This document shows positions 25,698-34,984 of a stretch of 64,000 nucleotides of DNA, in pieces. The DNA comes from Candidatus Accumulibacter sp. ACC003 (GTDB taxonomy: Bacteria; Pseudomonadota; Gammaproteobacteria; Burkholderiales; Rhodocyclaceae). Position 1 is the first letter of the stretch. Each line of letters opens with the position of its first letter. The stretch is taken from assembly GCF_907163085.1 (NCBI RefSeq), contig NZ_CAJQTX010000009.1:62001-126000 (forward strand), written 5' to 3'. Made by a program: the position numbers and the translations under genes. Below the pieces are notes generated by a model. The model searched no databases. It saw only the letters and a list, made by a program, of their open reading frames with translations, and was not told the origin of the DNA.

Positions 25698-27923
25698 TCA
25701 GGCGCGGCGTGCGCCGACCACGCCGACGACTTCGTGCAGCAGGCTCAAGGTGCGATTGAGCTGCGGAATGCTGCTGACTTCGGCGGTGAAACTCATGTGC
25801 GCGTTGCCCTGCCTGGATTGCGTATTGACCGCGATGACGTTGATTTTTTCACGCGCCAGAACGTCGGAAACGTCGCGCAGCAGCCCCTGCCGATCGTGCG
25901 CGTCGATCACGATGTCGACCGCAAAGATACCCTCGGCGCGCGCTCCCCAGCTCGTTTCGATCACCCGCTCGGGATTCATGGCCTGCATGTTCGCAAAGTT
26001 GCTGCAGTCGGCACGATGCACCGACACGCCCTTGCCGCGGGTGACGAAACCGAGGATTGGATCGGGTGGCACGGGCTTGCAACAGCCGGCCAACTGGGTC
26101 AACAAACGATCGACGCCGACGATCAGAATACCTTTCTCGGCTTGATCGCTGGGCCGCTGCCTGGACACCGACAACTCGCTGGGCTCTTCCTCGTCGTCGG
26201 CGCTTTCGGCGCCGCGCACCGCGACCTGCAACTGCCGCATGCTCAGCGACGCGCGCGCGACAGCGATGAACAGGTCGTCGCTGCGGGCAAACCCCAGCCT
26301 GGCCGAAAGGTCGTCGAGCTTGGTGCCCGCGTAACCCATTCGCTGTATTTCGCGCGTCACCACGGCGCGCCCCTCGGCGAGCATGTCCTCGAGCGCCAGA
26401 CTGGCAAACCACTGCCGAACCTTGGCCCGCGAACGATGCGTGAAGACGTAGCCAAGCGAAGCGTTGAGCCAGTCGCGCGACGGACCGCCGTGCTTGGCGA
26501 GAACGATCTCGACACGCTGGCCGGTGTTGAGCTGCGTATTCAGCGGCACCAGCGCGCCGTCTACCTTGGCGCCACGACAACGATGGCCGATGTCGGTGTG
26601 TACCCGGTAAGCAAAATCCACCGGCGTTGCCCCGCGCGGCAGATCGACCACCCGCCCCTGCGGCGTCAGGATATAGATCGTCTCGTCGAACGCCGCCTGT
26701 TTGTAGTGCCTGACCCAGTCCGACGAATCGACCGCCTCGTCGCGCCAGGTGAGCAGCTGCCGCAGCCAGGCGATTTTCTCGTCATAGCGGTCTTCGGGCC
26801 TGGCCTTGCTGCCTTCCTTGTAGCGCCAGTGCGCGGCTACCCCGAGTTCGGCGTGGCCGTGCATTTCGCGGGTCCGGATCTGCACCTCGAGGGCGCGTCC
26901 GTCGGGGCAATGCACGGCCGTATGCAACGAACGGTAGTCGTTGCCTTTCGGATTGGCAATGTAGTCGTCGAACTCGCTGGCGATCGGCGACCAGATGTGG
27001 TGAACGATTCCCAGCGCGGTATAACAGTCCTTGACCTGGTCGACGATCACGCGCAGCGCGCGAACGTCGTAGACCTCGGCGAAAGCAACATCCTTCTTGC
27101 GCATCTTGTTCCAGATGCTGTAGATGTGTTTGGGTCGGCCGTAGATTTCGGCGTCGAGAACGCCGGCCACCGCCATTTCGCGCTTCAGGAGCTCGACCGC
27201 TGTGCTGATGAACTGCTCGCGTTCGTGGCGCTTCTCGTCGAGGTGCTGCGCGATGTCCTTGTAGATCGCCGGATGCATGAAGCGAAAAGACAGATCCTCG
27301 AGCTCCCACTTGAGCTCCCAGACGCCGAGCCGGTTGGCCAGCGGCGAGTACAACTCCAGCGTTTCGCGCGCCACCGAAACCCGCAGCTCATCGGGCTCGG
27401 TCGCGTAATAGCGCAAGGTCTGCGTGCGCGATGCCAGACGCAGCAAGACGACGCGAATGTCCTCGACCATCGCCAGCAGCATCTTGCGCAGGACTTCGAT
27501 CTGCGCCTTGATTTCCTGCGGTTTCTTGTCGCTGCTGTCGGCGGCATGGGCGACGAAGCCACGGGTGATCGGGCGCACGCGATTGAGCCGCGAAATCCCG
27601 TTGACCAGGTTGGCGACACTGCGCCCGAAATCCTTTTCGATCAGTGCCAGACCGTTTTCCTGCTGCGCCGGGACGGCGAAGAGCAGCGCCGCCAGCCGCG
27701 AATCGGCGTCGAGCTTCAAGCCGGCGACGATCAGCGCCATCCCCAGCGCATGCCCCCAGACGCCTTCGCCGCTGCCAAGCAGGTGATCGCCATAAAATGA
27801 TCCGGCGAAATCAGCCGCCCGGCGAAGGCGGTCGGTGTCGGCGGGCGACAAGCCATCGCCCAGGCTTTGCAGCGAGTGTTCTAGGTCACCCTGCGCGGCG
27901 ACCGAATGTGTAACGGATACCAT
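25698..27923 (-). CDS. relA: GTP pyrophosphokinase RelA
   Basis: 741 aa from the ATG at 27923. It makes (p)ppGpp on stalled ribosomes. The N-terminal HD domain is degenerate: where SpoT has LLHDVIED this has LLFAVPAQ, so hydrolysis is not expected. The synthetase has GRPKHIYSIWNKM, YDVRALRVIV and the RelA-type EFDD motif in SEFDDYIANPKGND. TGS (about 405-465, IYILTPQGRVVDLPRGATPV), a Zn-finger-like helical region (AGCCKPVPPDPI) and a C-terminal ACT domain follow. Size is close to E. coli RelA. Confidence 0.93.
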   Translation of the reverse strand: MVSVTHSVAAQGDLEHSLQSLGDGLSPADTDRLRRAADFAGSFYGDHLLGSGEGVWGHALGMALIVAGLKLDADSRLAALLFAVPAQQENGLALIEKDFGRSVANLVNGISRLNRVRPITRGFVAHAADSSDKKPQEIKAQIEVLRKMLLAMVEDIRVVLLRLASRTQTLRYYATEPDELRVSVARETLELYSPLANRLGVWELKWELEDLSFRFMHPAIYKDIAQHLDEKRHEREQFISTAVELLKREMAVAGVLDAEIYGRPKHIYSIWNKMRKKDVAFAEVYDVRALRVIVDQVKDCYTALGIVHHIWSPIASEFDDYIANPKGNDYRSLHTAVHCPDGRALEVQIRTREMHGHAELGVAAHWRYKEGSKARPEDRYDEKIAWLRQLLTWRDEAVDSSDWVRHYKQAAFDETIYILTPQGRVVDLPRGATPVDFAYRVHTDIGHRCRGAKVDGALVPLNTQLNTGQRVEIVLAKHGGPSRDWLNASLGYVFTHRSRAKVRQWFASLALEDMLAEGRAVVTREIQRMGYAGTKLDDLSARLGFARSDDLFIAVARASLSMRQLQVAVRGAESADDEEEPSELSVSRQRPSDQAEKGILIVGVDRLLTQLAGCCKPVPPDPILGFVTRGKGVSVHRADCSNFANMQAMNPERVIETSWGARAEGIFAVDIVIDAHDRQGLLRDVSDVLAREKINVIAVNTQSRQGNAHMSFTAEVSSIPQLNRTLSLLHEVVGVVGARRA

Positions 27924-27929
27924 TGGCCC

Positions 27930-27935
27930 ATTATA
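27930..27935 (-). promoter_or_regulatory. TATAAT six bases before the relA start codon
   Basis: On the minus strand TATAAT-GGGCCA-ATG. CTGACG lies 15 nt upstream as a possible -35. If used, transcription would begin about at the A of ATG, giving a leaderless mRNA; no Shine-Dalgarno sequence is visible. Chance occurrence is possible. Confidence 0.4.
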
Positions 27936-27989
27936 CGGCCGGCAGCCGTGCGTCAGGCATAATGCGGCTTTTGGCAAAGCCGCTCGCCG

Positions 27990-28895
27990 ATGCTCGCCCG
28001 CCTGCGAAACCCCTACCTGTTGCTCGTCCTGACGACGCTGTTCTGGTCCGGCAATATGGTGCTCGGCCGCGCCATCCGCGAGCAGGTGCCACCGCTGTCG
28101 CTCGCTTTCTGGCGCTGGGCGATCGCCCTGGCGCTGGTGCTACCACTCGCCCTGCCGCATCTGCGGACGCAGTGGCCGCTGTTGCGGCGCGGCTGGAAAG
28201 CGGTGCTGGTCCTCGGCCTGCTCGGTGTCGGCACCTACAACACGCTGGCCTACGTCGCCTTGAACTACACCGCAGCGACCAACGCCATCCTGCTCAATTC
28301 GTTCATCCCGATCGCCACGATTGCCCTGTCGTGGGCCTTCCTCAACAAACAACTGCGCCGTATCGAATGGTTCGGCGTGCTGCTGTCTCTCGTCGGCGTG
28401 ACGATCATCGTCTGCCGCGGCGACCTGCAGACGCTGGCCGGGCTGAGCCTGAACATCGGCGACTTGTGGATGCTGGTGGCGGTCTTCACCTGGGCGCTGT
28501 ACACCGTCGGCCTGCAATGGCGACCGGTCGGCGTCGACCCGATGTTGTTGCTCGCCGCATTCATTGTCGTCGGCCTGCTCGCGCTGGCACCGCTTTACGC
28601 CTGGGAGGTCGCGCAGGGCAAGAACATCGTGGTCTCGGCGGCTTCGCTCGCCGGCATCGCCTATACCGGTATTTTCCCGGGTTTTCTCGGCTACGTCTTC
28701 TACAACCGCGCCGTCGGCGAAGTGGGCGCCAGCAAGGCCAGCCTGTTCCTGCACCTGATGCCGGTCTTCGGCACGATCCTGGCGGCGATCTTCCTCGCCG
28801 AGATCCCGCAGAGCTTCCACTACCTCGGCATGGCGCTGGTCTTCACCGGCATCTACCTGACGACCGCCCTGCCCGGGCGACTGAAAAGCGCATGA
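27990..28895 (+). CDS. DMT-superfamily transporter with EamA domains
   Basis: 301 aa, about ten membrane helices in two EamA repeats (about 8-140 and 150-290). Motifs such as LFWSGNMVLGRAI, AATNAILLNSFIPI and NRAVGEVGASKASLFLHLMP are characteristic. These inner-membrane proteins usually export amino acids or metabolites; the substrate is not predictable. Its stop overlaps the mtfA start (ATGA), indicating an operon. Confidence 0.88.
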   Translation: MLARLRNPYLLLVLTTLFWSGNMVLGRAIREQVPPLSLAFWRWAIALALVLPLALPHLRTQWPLLRRGWKAVLVLGLLGVGTYNTLAYVALNYTAATNAILLNSFIPIATIALSWAFLNKQLRRIEWFGVLLSLVGVTIIVCRGDLQTLAGLSLNIGDLWMLVAVFTWALYTVGLQWRPVGVDPMLLLAAFIVVGLLALAPLYAWEVAQGKNIVVSAASLAGIAYTGIFPGFLGYVFYNRAVGEVGASKASLFLHLMPVFGTILAAIFLAEIPQSFHYLGMALVFTGIYLTTALPGRLKSA

Positions 28896-29680
28896 TCCGC
28901 AAACTGCTCGGCTGGTTCAGCAAGCGGCCGGAAACCACGCCGCTGCCCGACGCGCTGTGGCAAGCGCTGCTGACCACGCTACCCTTTCTCGGCGCGCTTG
29001 CCGACGACGAGCAGATCCGCCTGCGGGCGCTGACCGAGGACTTCCTCGCCGAGAAGGAGTTCACCACCGCCGGCGGGCTGCTACTCAGCGATGAGATCTG
29101 TCTGGCGATCGCCGCGCAGGGCTGCCTGCCGATCCTCAATCTCGGCCTCGACTACTACCGCGGCTGGGTCGGCATCGTCGTCTATCCCGACGAGTTCGTG
29201 ATCCCACGCAGCGTCGAGGACGAGTTCGGCGTCGTCCATGAATACCAGGAAGTCGCGTCCGGCGAAGCCTGGGAGGGGGGACCGCTGCTGATTTCCTGGC
29301 GCGACGCGCAAATGGCCGGCGCCGGCTACAACGTCGTCATCCATGAGTTCGCCCACAAACTGGACATGCTCAGCGGCGAGCCAAACGGTGTCCCGGCACT
29401 GCCGCCGGAGATCTCGCGAAGCGCCTGGGAGAGCGTACTGCACGCCAGCTACGCGGACTTCTGCGCGCGGGTAGATGAGGCCGAGGAGACGGCCCACGAG
29501 ACGCTCTTCGACCCCTACGCGACCGAAAATCCGAGCGAGTTCTTCGCCGTCATGAGCGAAACTTTCTTCGAAACGCCGGCGCTCCTGCGCGCACAATATC
29601 CGGCGCTCTACGAACAGTTCGCCACCTTCTACCGACAGGACCCGGCTGCGCGGCTGCTACCGGCAAGCGGCTTGCAGTAG
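28892..29680 (+). CDS. mtfA: Zinc-dependent peptidase MtfA family
   Basis: 262 aa, translationally coupled to the EamA gene. The metallopeptidase motif HEFAHKLDM (HExxH) and a downstream Glu-containing helix (NPSEFFAVMSETFFE) match MtfA/DUF980 proteins. In E. coli MtfA binds the repressor Mlc (DgsA) and so affects the glucose PTS; no Mlc or PTS gene is near here, so that role is not implied. Confidence 0.9.
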   Translation: MIRKLLGWFSKRPETTPLPDALWQALLTTLPFLGALADDEQIRLRALTEDFLAEKEFTTAGGLLLSDEICLAIAAQGCLPILNLGLDYYRGWVGIVVYPDEFVIPRSVEDEFGVVHEYQEVASGEAWEGGPLLISWRDAQMAGAGYNVVIHEFAHKLDMLSGEPNGVPALPPEISRSAWESVLHASYADFCARVDEAEETAHETLFDPYATENPSEFFAVMSETFFETPALLRAQYPALYEQFATFYRQDPAARLLPASGLQ

Positions 29681-29799
29681 GTCCGGCAGTTCCCGTAGTC
29701 GGCCACGGATCGGTCGGACGCGCGCCATGCACGCGACCGGGCCACCGGCCATGCACGGCTCGCCAAGTCCACCCGACAACTCACTTCAGGAGGCAAACC

Positions 29800-30714
29800 A
29801 TGAGCAATCCGACAAGCACACCGGCAGCAGATTGTGCCGCCACGCCAGGCAGCGGCGCGATCGAGCTCCTTATCCAGCCACGCGACAAGGAGCTCGGCGG
29901 CTTCTCGGTGCGCCGCTCCCTGCCAACGGCACGGCGCCAGATGGTCGGTCCGTGGATTTTCTTCGATCACATGGGGCCGACAGAATTTCCGGCGGGTCAC
30001 GGCATCGATGTGCGGCCGCACCCACACGTCAATCTTGCCACCGTCACCTACCTCTTCGAAGGCGAAATCCTGCATCGCGATTCACTCGGCAGCCAGCAGG
30101 CGATACGGCCGGGCGATATCAACCTGATGGTCAGCGGCAGCGGCATCGTCCATTCAGAACGCGAGCGCCCCGAAGTGAGCGCGGTGGCGCACCGTCTGCA
30201 TGGCTTGCAGCTCTGGCTGGCGCTGCCGGAAAAGGACGAGGAGATCGACGCCGCATTCCATCACTATCCGGCCAGCGAAATTCCCGCGCTGACCGTCGAC
30301 GGCGTCGGCGTGCGCGTACTGATGGGCTCGGCCTTTGGCGTCAGCTCGCCGGTCAAGGTCTTTGCCGAGACGCTATACGTCGAGGCGCATCTGCACACCG
30401 GGCAACGGCTCGCCTTGCCGGCGGCCGCAGAACGCGCCGTCTATGTCGCCCAAGGCCACCTGAAAATTCGCGACACGCCGATTCCCGAACACGCCATGGC
30501 GATCGTCGCCGACGTTCCGGGCGTGATCCTCGAAGCGACGGCGGAATCGCGAATCGCGATCATCGGTGGCGAGCACCTCGGCAAGCGCTTTATCGACTGG
30601 AACTTCGTTTCCAGCCGCCAGGAGCGAATCGAGCAGGCCAGGCGCGATTGGCGGGAAGGGCGTTTCCCGAAAGTTCCGGGCGACGAAATCGAGTTCATTC
30701 CCTTGCCCGAATAG
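29800..30714 (+). CDS. Pirin-family protein (cupin)
   Basis: 304 aa; CAGGAGG precedes the ATG. It is a bicupin: an N-terminal pirin domain with metal ligands in RPHPHVNLATVTYLFEG and SGIVHSERE, and a C-terminal pirin domain (about 195-300). Bacterial pirins have been reported as quercetin dioxygenases or as modulators of metabolic enzymes; which applies cannot be seen. It stands alone, convergent with the large glycosyltransferase fusion gene. Confidence 0.88.
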   Translation: MSNPTSTPAADCAATPGSGAIELLIQPRDKELGGFSVRRSLPTARRQMVGPWIFFDHMGPTEFPAGHGIDVRPHPHVNLATVTYLFEGEILHRDSLGSQQAIRPGDINLMVSGSGIVHSERERPEVSAVAHRLHGLQLWLALPEKDEEIDAAFHHYPASEIPALTVDGVGVRVLMGSAFGVSSPVKVFAETLYVEAHLHTGQRLALPAAAERAVYVAQGHLKIRDTPIPEHAMAIVADVPGVILEATAESRIAIIGGEHLGKRFIDWNFVSSRQERIEQARRDWREGRFPKVPGDEIEFIPLPE

Positions 30715-30829
30715 CTTGCTGCGAAGGCAGAAGCCGACCCGCTTGCTGCCAGCATCGGTTTCAAAAAAACAAAGCGATACAGCAGAATTGCCGCGGCCGG
30801 CGCGAGGAAGATCGCTCCGACTGCGGCGC

Positions 30830-33800
30830 TCACCTCTCCGCCAGCACCGTCGCTTTACGCTCGAGAACGCCCCAACCGACGAGCGCGCCTTTCAGCGTCG
30901 TGAGCGTGCTCTTGATGGCGACGTAGTACATCAACTGGCGATAGAAGAAGCGCTGCCAGAACAGCCAGATCAGCAGTCCCCAGCTTTCCTTACGTTCCAG
31001 GGCGAAGGCCAGAATTGCGGCCAGGTAGTCGACGGTGACGAACAGGGCGTAGTAGAACAGCACCCGCCACAGGTTGTCGGCGGAATACTCTTCCGGATGA
31101 TGCCAGTGGCTGAAGGCCGCCGACCCCAGCGAGCCGAGCAGCAGCAAGTCCATGATTGGCGATACCAGCGGGAAGAGCACCTGAAAGATGATGACGTTCG
31201 GCAGGGCGACGAAACCCAGCGCGCCGTGTCGCCGACGGAACAGGACGTCGCGGTGTTTCCAGGCCGCCTGCATGGTGCCGTACATCCAGCGGTAGCGCTG
31301 TCCGATGAAGCCGCGCACGGTGTCGGGCGCTTCGGTGAGGGCGATGGCTTCGTCGTCATAGACGATGACGCTGCCGCCTTTGCGGATCGCCAGCGTCACG
31401 TCGGCGTCTTCGGCCAGGGTGTCGTTCTTGAAACCGCCAGCGGCTTCGACCAACTCGCGCCGCCAGGCGCCGACGGCGCCGGGAACGACGGTGATGCAGT
31501 TGAGGACGTCGAAGGCGCGGCGATCGAGATTCTGGCTGGTGATGTACTCGAGCGCCTGCCAGCGGGTGAGCAGATTGATGCGATTGCCGACCTTGGTATT
31601 GCCGGCGACGGCGCCGACCTGCGGGTTCTGGAAATGGCGAACGAGCTTGCTGATGGTGTCCCTGGTGAACACCGTGTCGGCGTCGAGCGCGACGACGATT
31701 TCTGCGCGCGTTTGCGCGAAGCCGAAGTTCAGCGCCGCGGGTTTGCCGCCGTTGGCCTGGGTGAATACGCGCACGCGCGGGTCGTTGCGGAATGCTTCGC
31801 TGGCGACGCGATACGTTGCGTCACGCGAACCGTCGTCGACGACGATGATTTCAAACGACCGCGGCGACTCGCAGGCAAGCAACGACGTGATCGTCTGGAC
31901 GATCACCCTTTCTTCGTTGAAGGCCGGCACGACGACCGCCAGCGACGGCGCGTAGGCGGGATCAAAGACCGCGTGGCGCTGGCGCCAGCGCTGATAGATG
32001 GCAAGTCCGCCGACGAAAAGCAGGCGCGCAATGCCGAGAACGATGCCGAGAACGAACAGCCAGTCGAGCGCCGCGCCGGTCCAGTTGATGACTGCGAAGG
32101 CGGCTCCGTCGAACCAGCTGCGCACCTGCTCTTCGGGGGGGACCGGCGGCATGATCGCGTCGCGGTTGCGGCCGAGGAGTTGCGCAATGGTGACGAATTC
32201 GAAACCGCGCTGGCGCAGCTCGGCGACGATCCTCGGGATCGCTTCAACGGTCTGCGTGCGGTCGCCGCCGGAATCGTGCAGCAGCACAATGTTGCCTTCG
32301 CCGCTTTCGGCGGCGTCGACGACGCGCTTGACGATTTCGTCGGTACCCGGGCGCTTCCAGTCGTCCGGGTCGAGCTGCATGCCGACGACGACATAGCCCT
32401 GCTGCGCGGCCAGTTCGATCGGACGGATCTGGTCGATGGTTTCAGGTTCGGCGTCGACGGCGTAGGGCGGCCGGAAGAGTAGCGAGTGACGACCGACTTC
32501 GCTGGCCAGCAGATGTTGCGTCGCCGACAGTTCGAGTTCCAGCTGCCTCGGCGAGATGCTCGAGATGTTGGGATGCGTGAAGGTATGGTTGCCGAGTTCG
32601 TGCCCCTCAGCGACCGCACGGCGCAGCAATTCCGGATACCGCTGGCCGTTGGCGCCGATGATGAAGAAGGTCGCCGGCACTTTGGCGTCGCGCAGCGCGT
32701 CGAGGATCAGCGGCGTGAATTTGGGGTCGGGGCCGTCGTCGAAGGTGAGAACGACCTTGCGCTCGCCGTGGCCGTGGCGGGTGATGACGTACGGTGACGG
32801 GAAAGCGGTGAAGCGCTCACCGGAGATCAGGCCGCGCTGGGCGTCGAACTTGATGATCCGGCGGCCGATCTGCGGTTGCGCCGTAACGTCGAGGACTTCG
32901 CCCTGGCCTTCGTAATCGACGCCGTAGGCGAAACGTATCTCGGCGAGCTGCGCGGCATCGAGCGGAGCTTTCTTGCCGAAGACTTGCCACAGCGCCGGGT
33001 CTTCGCTGCCGAGCCGCCACAGAGCGACGCCCCGCGGCTGCACGGATCGCAGGGTGACCAACTGGTTGAAGGCGCTGACCGCGTCGAGCAACCAGACATG
33101 ATGGCGACGGTCATTGTCGTCATCGTAGGCGAAGGTCGCGTTGAGCGAGGCCGGGTCGAGTTGCAGTTTGCTATCCGATTCCTTGGCGATCAGAACCGCT
33201 TCTTCGAACGTGCGCTCCTCGGCCGGCTGTCCGCGCGGTCCCCAGTCGTAGCCGTAGTTGCCGATGGCGACGATCATCTTGTCGGCCGGAATGTCGCGCT
33301 GCCTGGCGCGCAGGACGCGGGCGAACCACGGCAGGCTGGCGATCGGCCCGGGCGTGCCGTCGGCCCAGTGCTCGTCGTAGGCCATCACGATCAGGTAATC
33401 GGCGTTACCGACCAGGCGGCGATAATCGAAAGACGCGTCGTCGGCCGGCACGTTGACCGACACCACGAGGTTCCTGGGATGCATCACCGCGTACAGTTCG
33501 GCCATGAAGCGCTGAAAGTCGGGCTGCGCTTTGCCGGGGACGTTCTCGAAGTCGATGCTGATGCCGGCGTAGCGATGCCGCTCGACGAAAGCGAGGATCT
33601 GTTCGATGGTGCGTTTTCGTGCCGCCGGGTTGGCGAGCATGCGCGCCAGCTTGGCGCCTTCCCATTCGTGGCCGTTCCAGTTGTTGAGCAGCGGCACCAG
33701 CGACAGGTCGGGACGGCGGGCGCGAATGTACTCGGTGACGTGGGCGGTGCGGATCGGGTCGTTTTCGCGCAGCGTACCGCTTTCGTTGTCGAGATGCAGC

Positions 33801-34291
33801 CATTCGGCGATCACCGTATCCAGGCTGCCGAGGTTCTCCTTGAGCGAACTCATGCTGGCGTCGTCCCAGTTGACGAAGAAGGCGATGGTCAGGGGTTGGC
33901 GGTCCGACAGCGCCGCTTTCGCGTGCGGCGCTTGCAGCAGTTGCCGCAGGCTGCGCTCACGCTCGCGAAGCAGTTTGAGCTGGTCGTTACGCAACACCCG
34001 CTCGCGCCGTGTCGTCGGTCGCGCGACAGCCAGCGGCGGAACATCCGGCACGGCGTGCGCGCCTTGCGACAAGAAGCCTAAACGCGGCAAGTCGAGTGCC
34101 GGTAATACCGGCGCGGCAAGGATGCTGAGCAGCAGGCCTCCGAACAACACGCTAAGAGTCACGCCGAACAGCGTCATCCCCAGGCGGAGACGCGGCCAAC
34201 GCTTGTTGGCCGGGTCGAAAAACACCGCTTTGGCAGCCTTCGCGGCGGCGACTGGTGGTGATGGCTGCTCGGTCGATGGTGGCTGCGGCAT
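30830..34291 (-). CDS. Trifunctional polysaccharide protein: GH18-like, CE4 deacetylase and GT2 synthase
   Basis: 1153 aa. After a membrane helix (about 37-60) comes a GH18-like domain (about 130-440; GISIDFENVP keeps the DxE catalytic pair). A polysaccharide deacetylase follows (about 510-705; LTFDDGPDPKFTP, HTFTHPN, FRPPYAVD). Next is a membrane segment (about 755-790), a processive GT2 domain (about 815-1040; VVDDGSRDATY, VALDADTVF, LAEDADV, QRYRWMYGT) and C-terminal helices. The order suggests synthesis and export of a beta-1,4 or beta-1,6 amino-sugar polymer with deacetylation and trimming outside. It is probably a chitin- or PNAG-like exopolysaccharide machine; polymer identity is inferred. 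Confidence 0.9.
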   Translation of the reverse strand: MPQPPSTEQPSPPVAAAKAAKAVFFDPANKRWPRLRLGMTLFGVTLSVLFGGLLLSILAAPVLPALDLPRLGFLSQGAHAVPDVPPLAVARPTTRRERVLRNDQLKLLRERERSLRQLLQAPHAKAALSDRQPLTIAFFVNWDDASMSSLKENLGSLDTVIAEWLHLDNESGTLRENDPIRTAHVTEYIRARRPDLSLVPLLNNWNGHEWEGAKLARMLANPAARKRTIEQILAFVERHRYAGISIDFENVPGKAQPDFQRFMAELYAVMHPRNLVVSVNVPADDASFDYRRLVGNADYLIVMAYDEHWADGTPGPIASLPWFARVLRARQRDIPADKMIVAIGNYGYDWGPRGQPAEERTFEEAVLIAKESDSKLQLDPASLNATFAYDDDNDRRHHVWLLDAVSAFNQLVTLRSVQPRGVALWRLGSEDPALWQVFGKKAPLDAAQLAEIRFAYGVDYEGQGEVLDVTAQPQIGRRIIKFDAQRGLISGERFTAFPSPYVITRHGHGERKVVLTFDDGPDPKFTPLILDALRDAKVPATFFIIGANGQRYPELLRRAVAEGHELGNHTFTHPNISSISPRQLELELSATQHLLASEVGRHSLLFRPPYAVDAEPETIDQIRPIELAAQQGYVVVGMQLDPDDWKRPGTDEIVKRVVDAAESGEGNIVLLHDSGGDRTQTVEAIPRIVAELRQRGFEFVTIAQLLGRNRDAIMPPVPPEEQVRSWFDGAAFAVINWTGAALDWLFVLGIVLGIARLLFVGGLAIYQRWRQRHAVFDPAYAPSLAVVVPAFNEERVIVQTITSLLACESPRSFEIIVVDDGSRDATYRVASEAFRNDPRVRVFTQANGGKPAALNFGFAQTRAEIVVALDADTVFTRDTISKLVRHFQNPQVGAVAGNTKVGNRINLLTRWQALEYITSQNLDRRAFDVLNCITVVPGAVGAWRRELVEAAGGFKNDTLAEDADVTLAIRKGGSVIVYDDEAIALTEAPDTVRGFIGQRYRWMYGTMQAAWKHRDVLFRRRHGALGFVALPNVIIFQVLFPLVSPIMDLLLLGSLGSAAFSHWHHPEEYSADNLWRVLFYYALFVTVDYLAAILAFALERKESWGLLIWLFWQRFFYRQLMYYVAIKSTLTTLKGALVGWGVLERKATVLAER

Positions 34292-34598
34292 ACGAGATTT
34301 ACGGCCTTATCAAGAGGAGCTTGGTGCACCACCGGCAAGGGCCGGCTGATGGTCTTGCTGCGCCAGCGGCAACACTGCCGCAACGGCCATCCCGGATGCT
34401 GGCCGGAAAGCTGCAGGCAGCGGGCACGGCGGCTATCGGGTGACAGCGGCTGCGGATCATAGCGTGTGTTCACCATTCGCGCACGATTGCGGCGCGTGTC
34501 GGGCGGCAAGCGCCATGCCGCCACTTTAAGCCGGCGCTAATTCTTGAACGCTATCTTCACCTCTACGCGATTTGCCGCAGGTCTTGAAGGAGCCCCCC
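34292..34598. other. Intergenic region upstream of the PepSY-led operon
   Basis: 307 nt between divergent genes, without a credible ORF. It holds the AAGGAGCC ribosome site of the PepSY gene and, at 34525-34541, TTTAAG-N5-GCTAAT, which loosely resembles a PmrA-type direct repeat. Confidence 0.4.
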
Positions 34599-34952
34599 AT
34601 GAAACCGATCACCATGACCGACAACGTCTATCTGGCTGCCGTGGCCTTGCTCCTGGCAAGCGCCGTCGGTAGCGTCTACGCCGCCAAATCCGCCGACAAC
34701 GACGCGCGCGCGATGGCCGACGCGAAGATCAGCCTGACACCGGCGGTGAGCGCCGCCGAGCAGCACGTCGGCGGCCCGGCATCGCGCACCGAGTACGCGC
34801 AGCACCAGGGCCAAGGGGTGTTCGACGTCGAAGTGCTCAAGGGCAAGCCGGTCATGGACGTGACGGCCAACTCTCGCACGGGCACGGTGATCGCCGTCGT
34901 CGAGGACCAGGCCGAGCGCAAAGTAGGGCGCGACCACGAGGGCGACGATTGA
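34599..34952 (+). CDS. PepSY-domain secreted protein
   Basis: 117 aa from the ATG at 34599 (AAGGAG). An N-terminal hydrophobic segment ends in SVYAAK, giving a probable signal peptide (about 1-28). The C-terminal part (GVFDVEVLKGKPVMDVTANSRTG split as adjoining motifs) is a single PepSY module, a small domain often found beside sensor kinases in the periplasm. It leads a run of seven same-strand genes with a two-component system and lipid A-type enzymes, so it may modulate the sensor. Confidence 0.8.
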   Translation: MKPITMTDNVYLAAVALLLASAVGSVYAAKSADNDARAMADAKISLTPAVSAAEQHVGGPASRTEYAQHQGQGVFDVEVLKGKPVMDVTANSRTGTVIAVVEDQAERKVGRDHEGDD

Positions 34953-34984
34953 GTGCCCAAACCACGGGTCAAGGAGAGAGTCGA

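Noticed and set aside
25734-27800. Long plus-strand open frame (688 codons) inside relA
   Set aside because: Antisense to RelA with all its motifs; no ribosome site or recognisable domain.
30566-32482. Plus-strand open frame (638 codons) opposite the GH18-CE4-GT2 gene
   Set aside because: Antisense to a gene with clear CE4 and GT2 motifs; low-complexity acidic/basic composition of a shadow frame.
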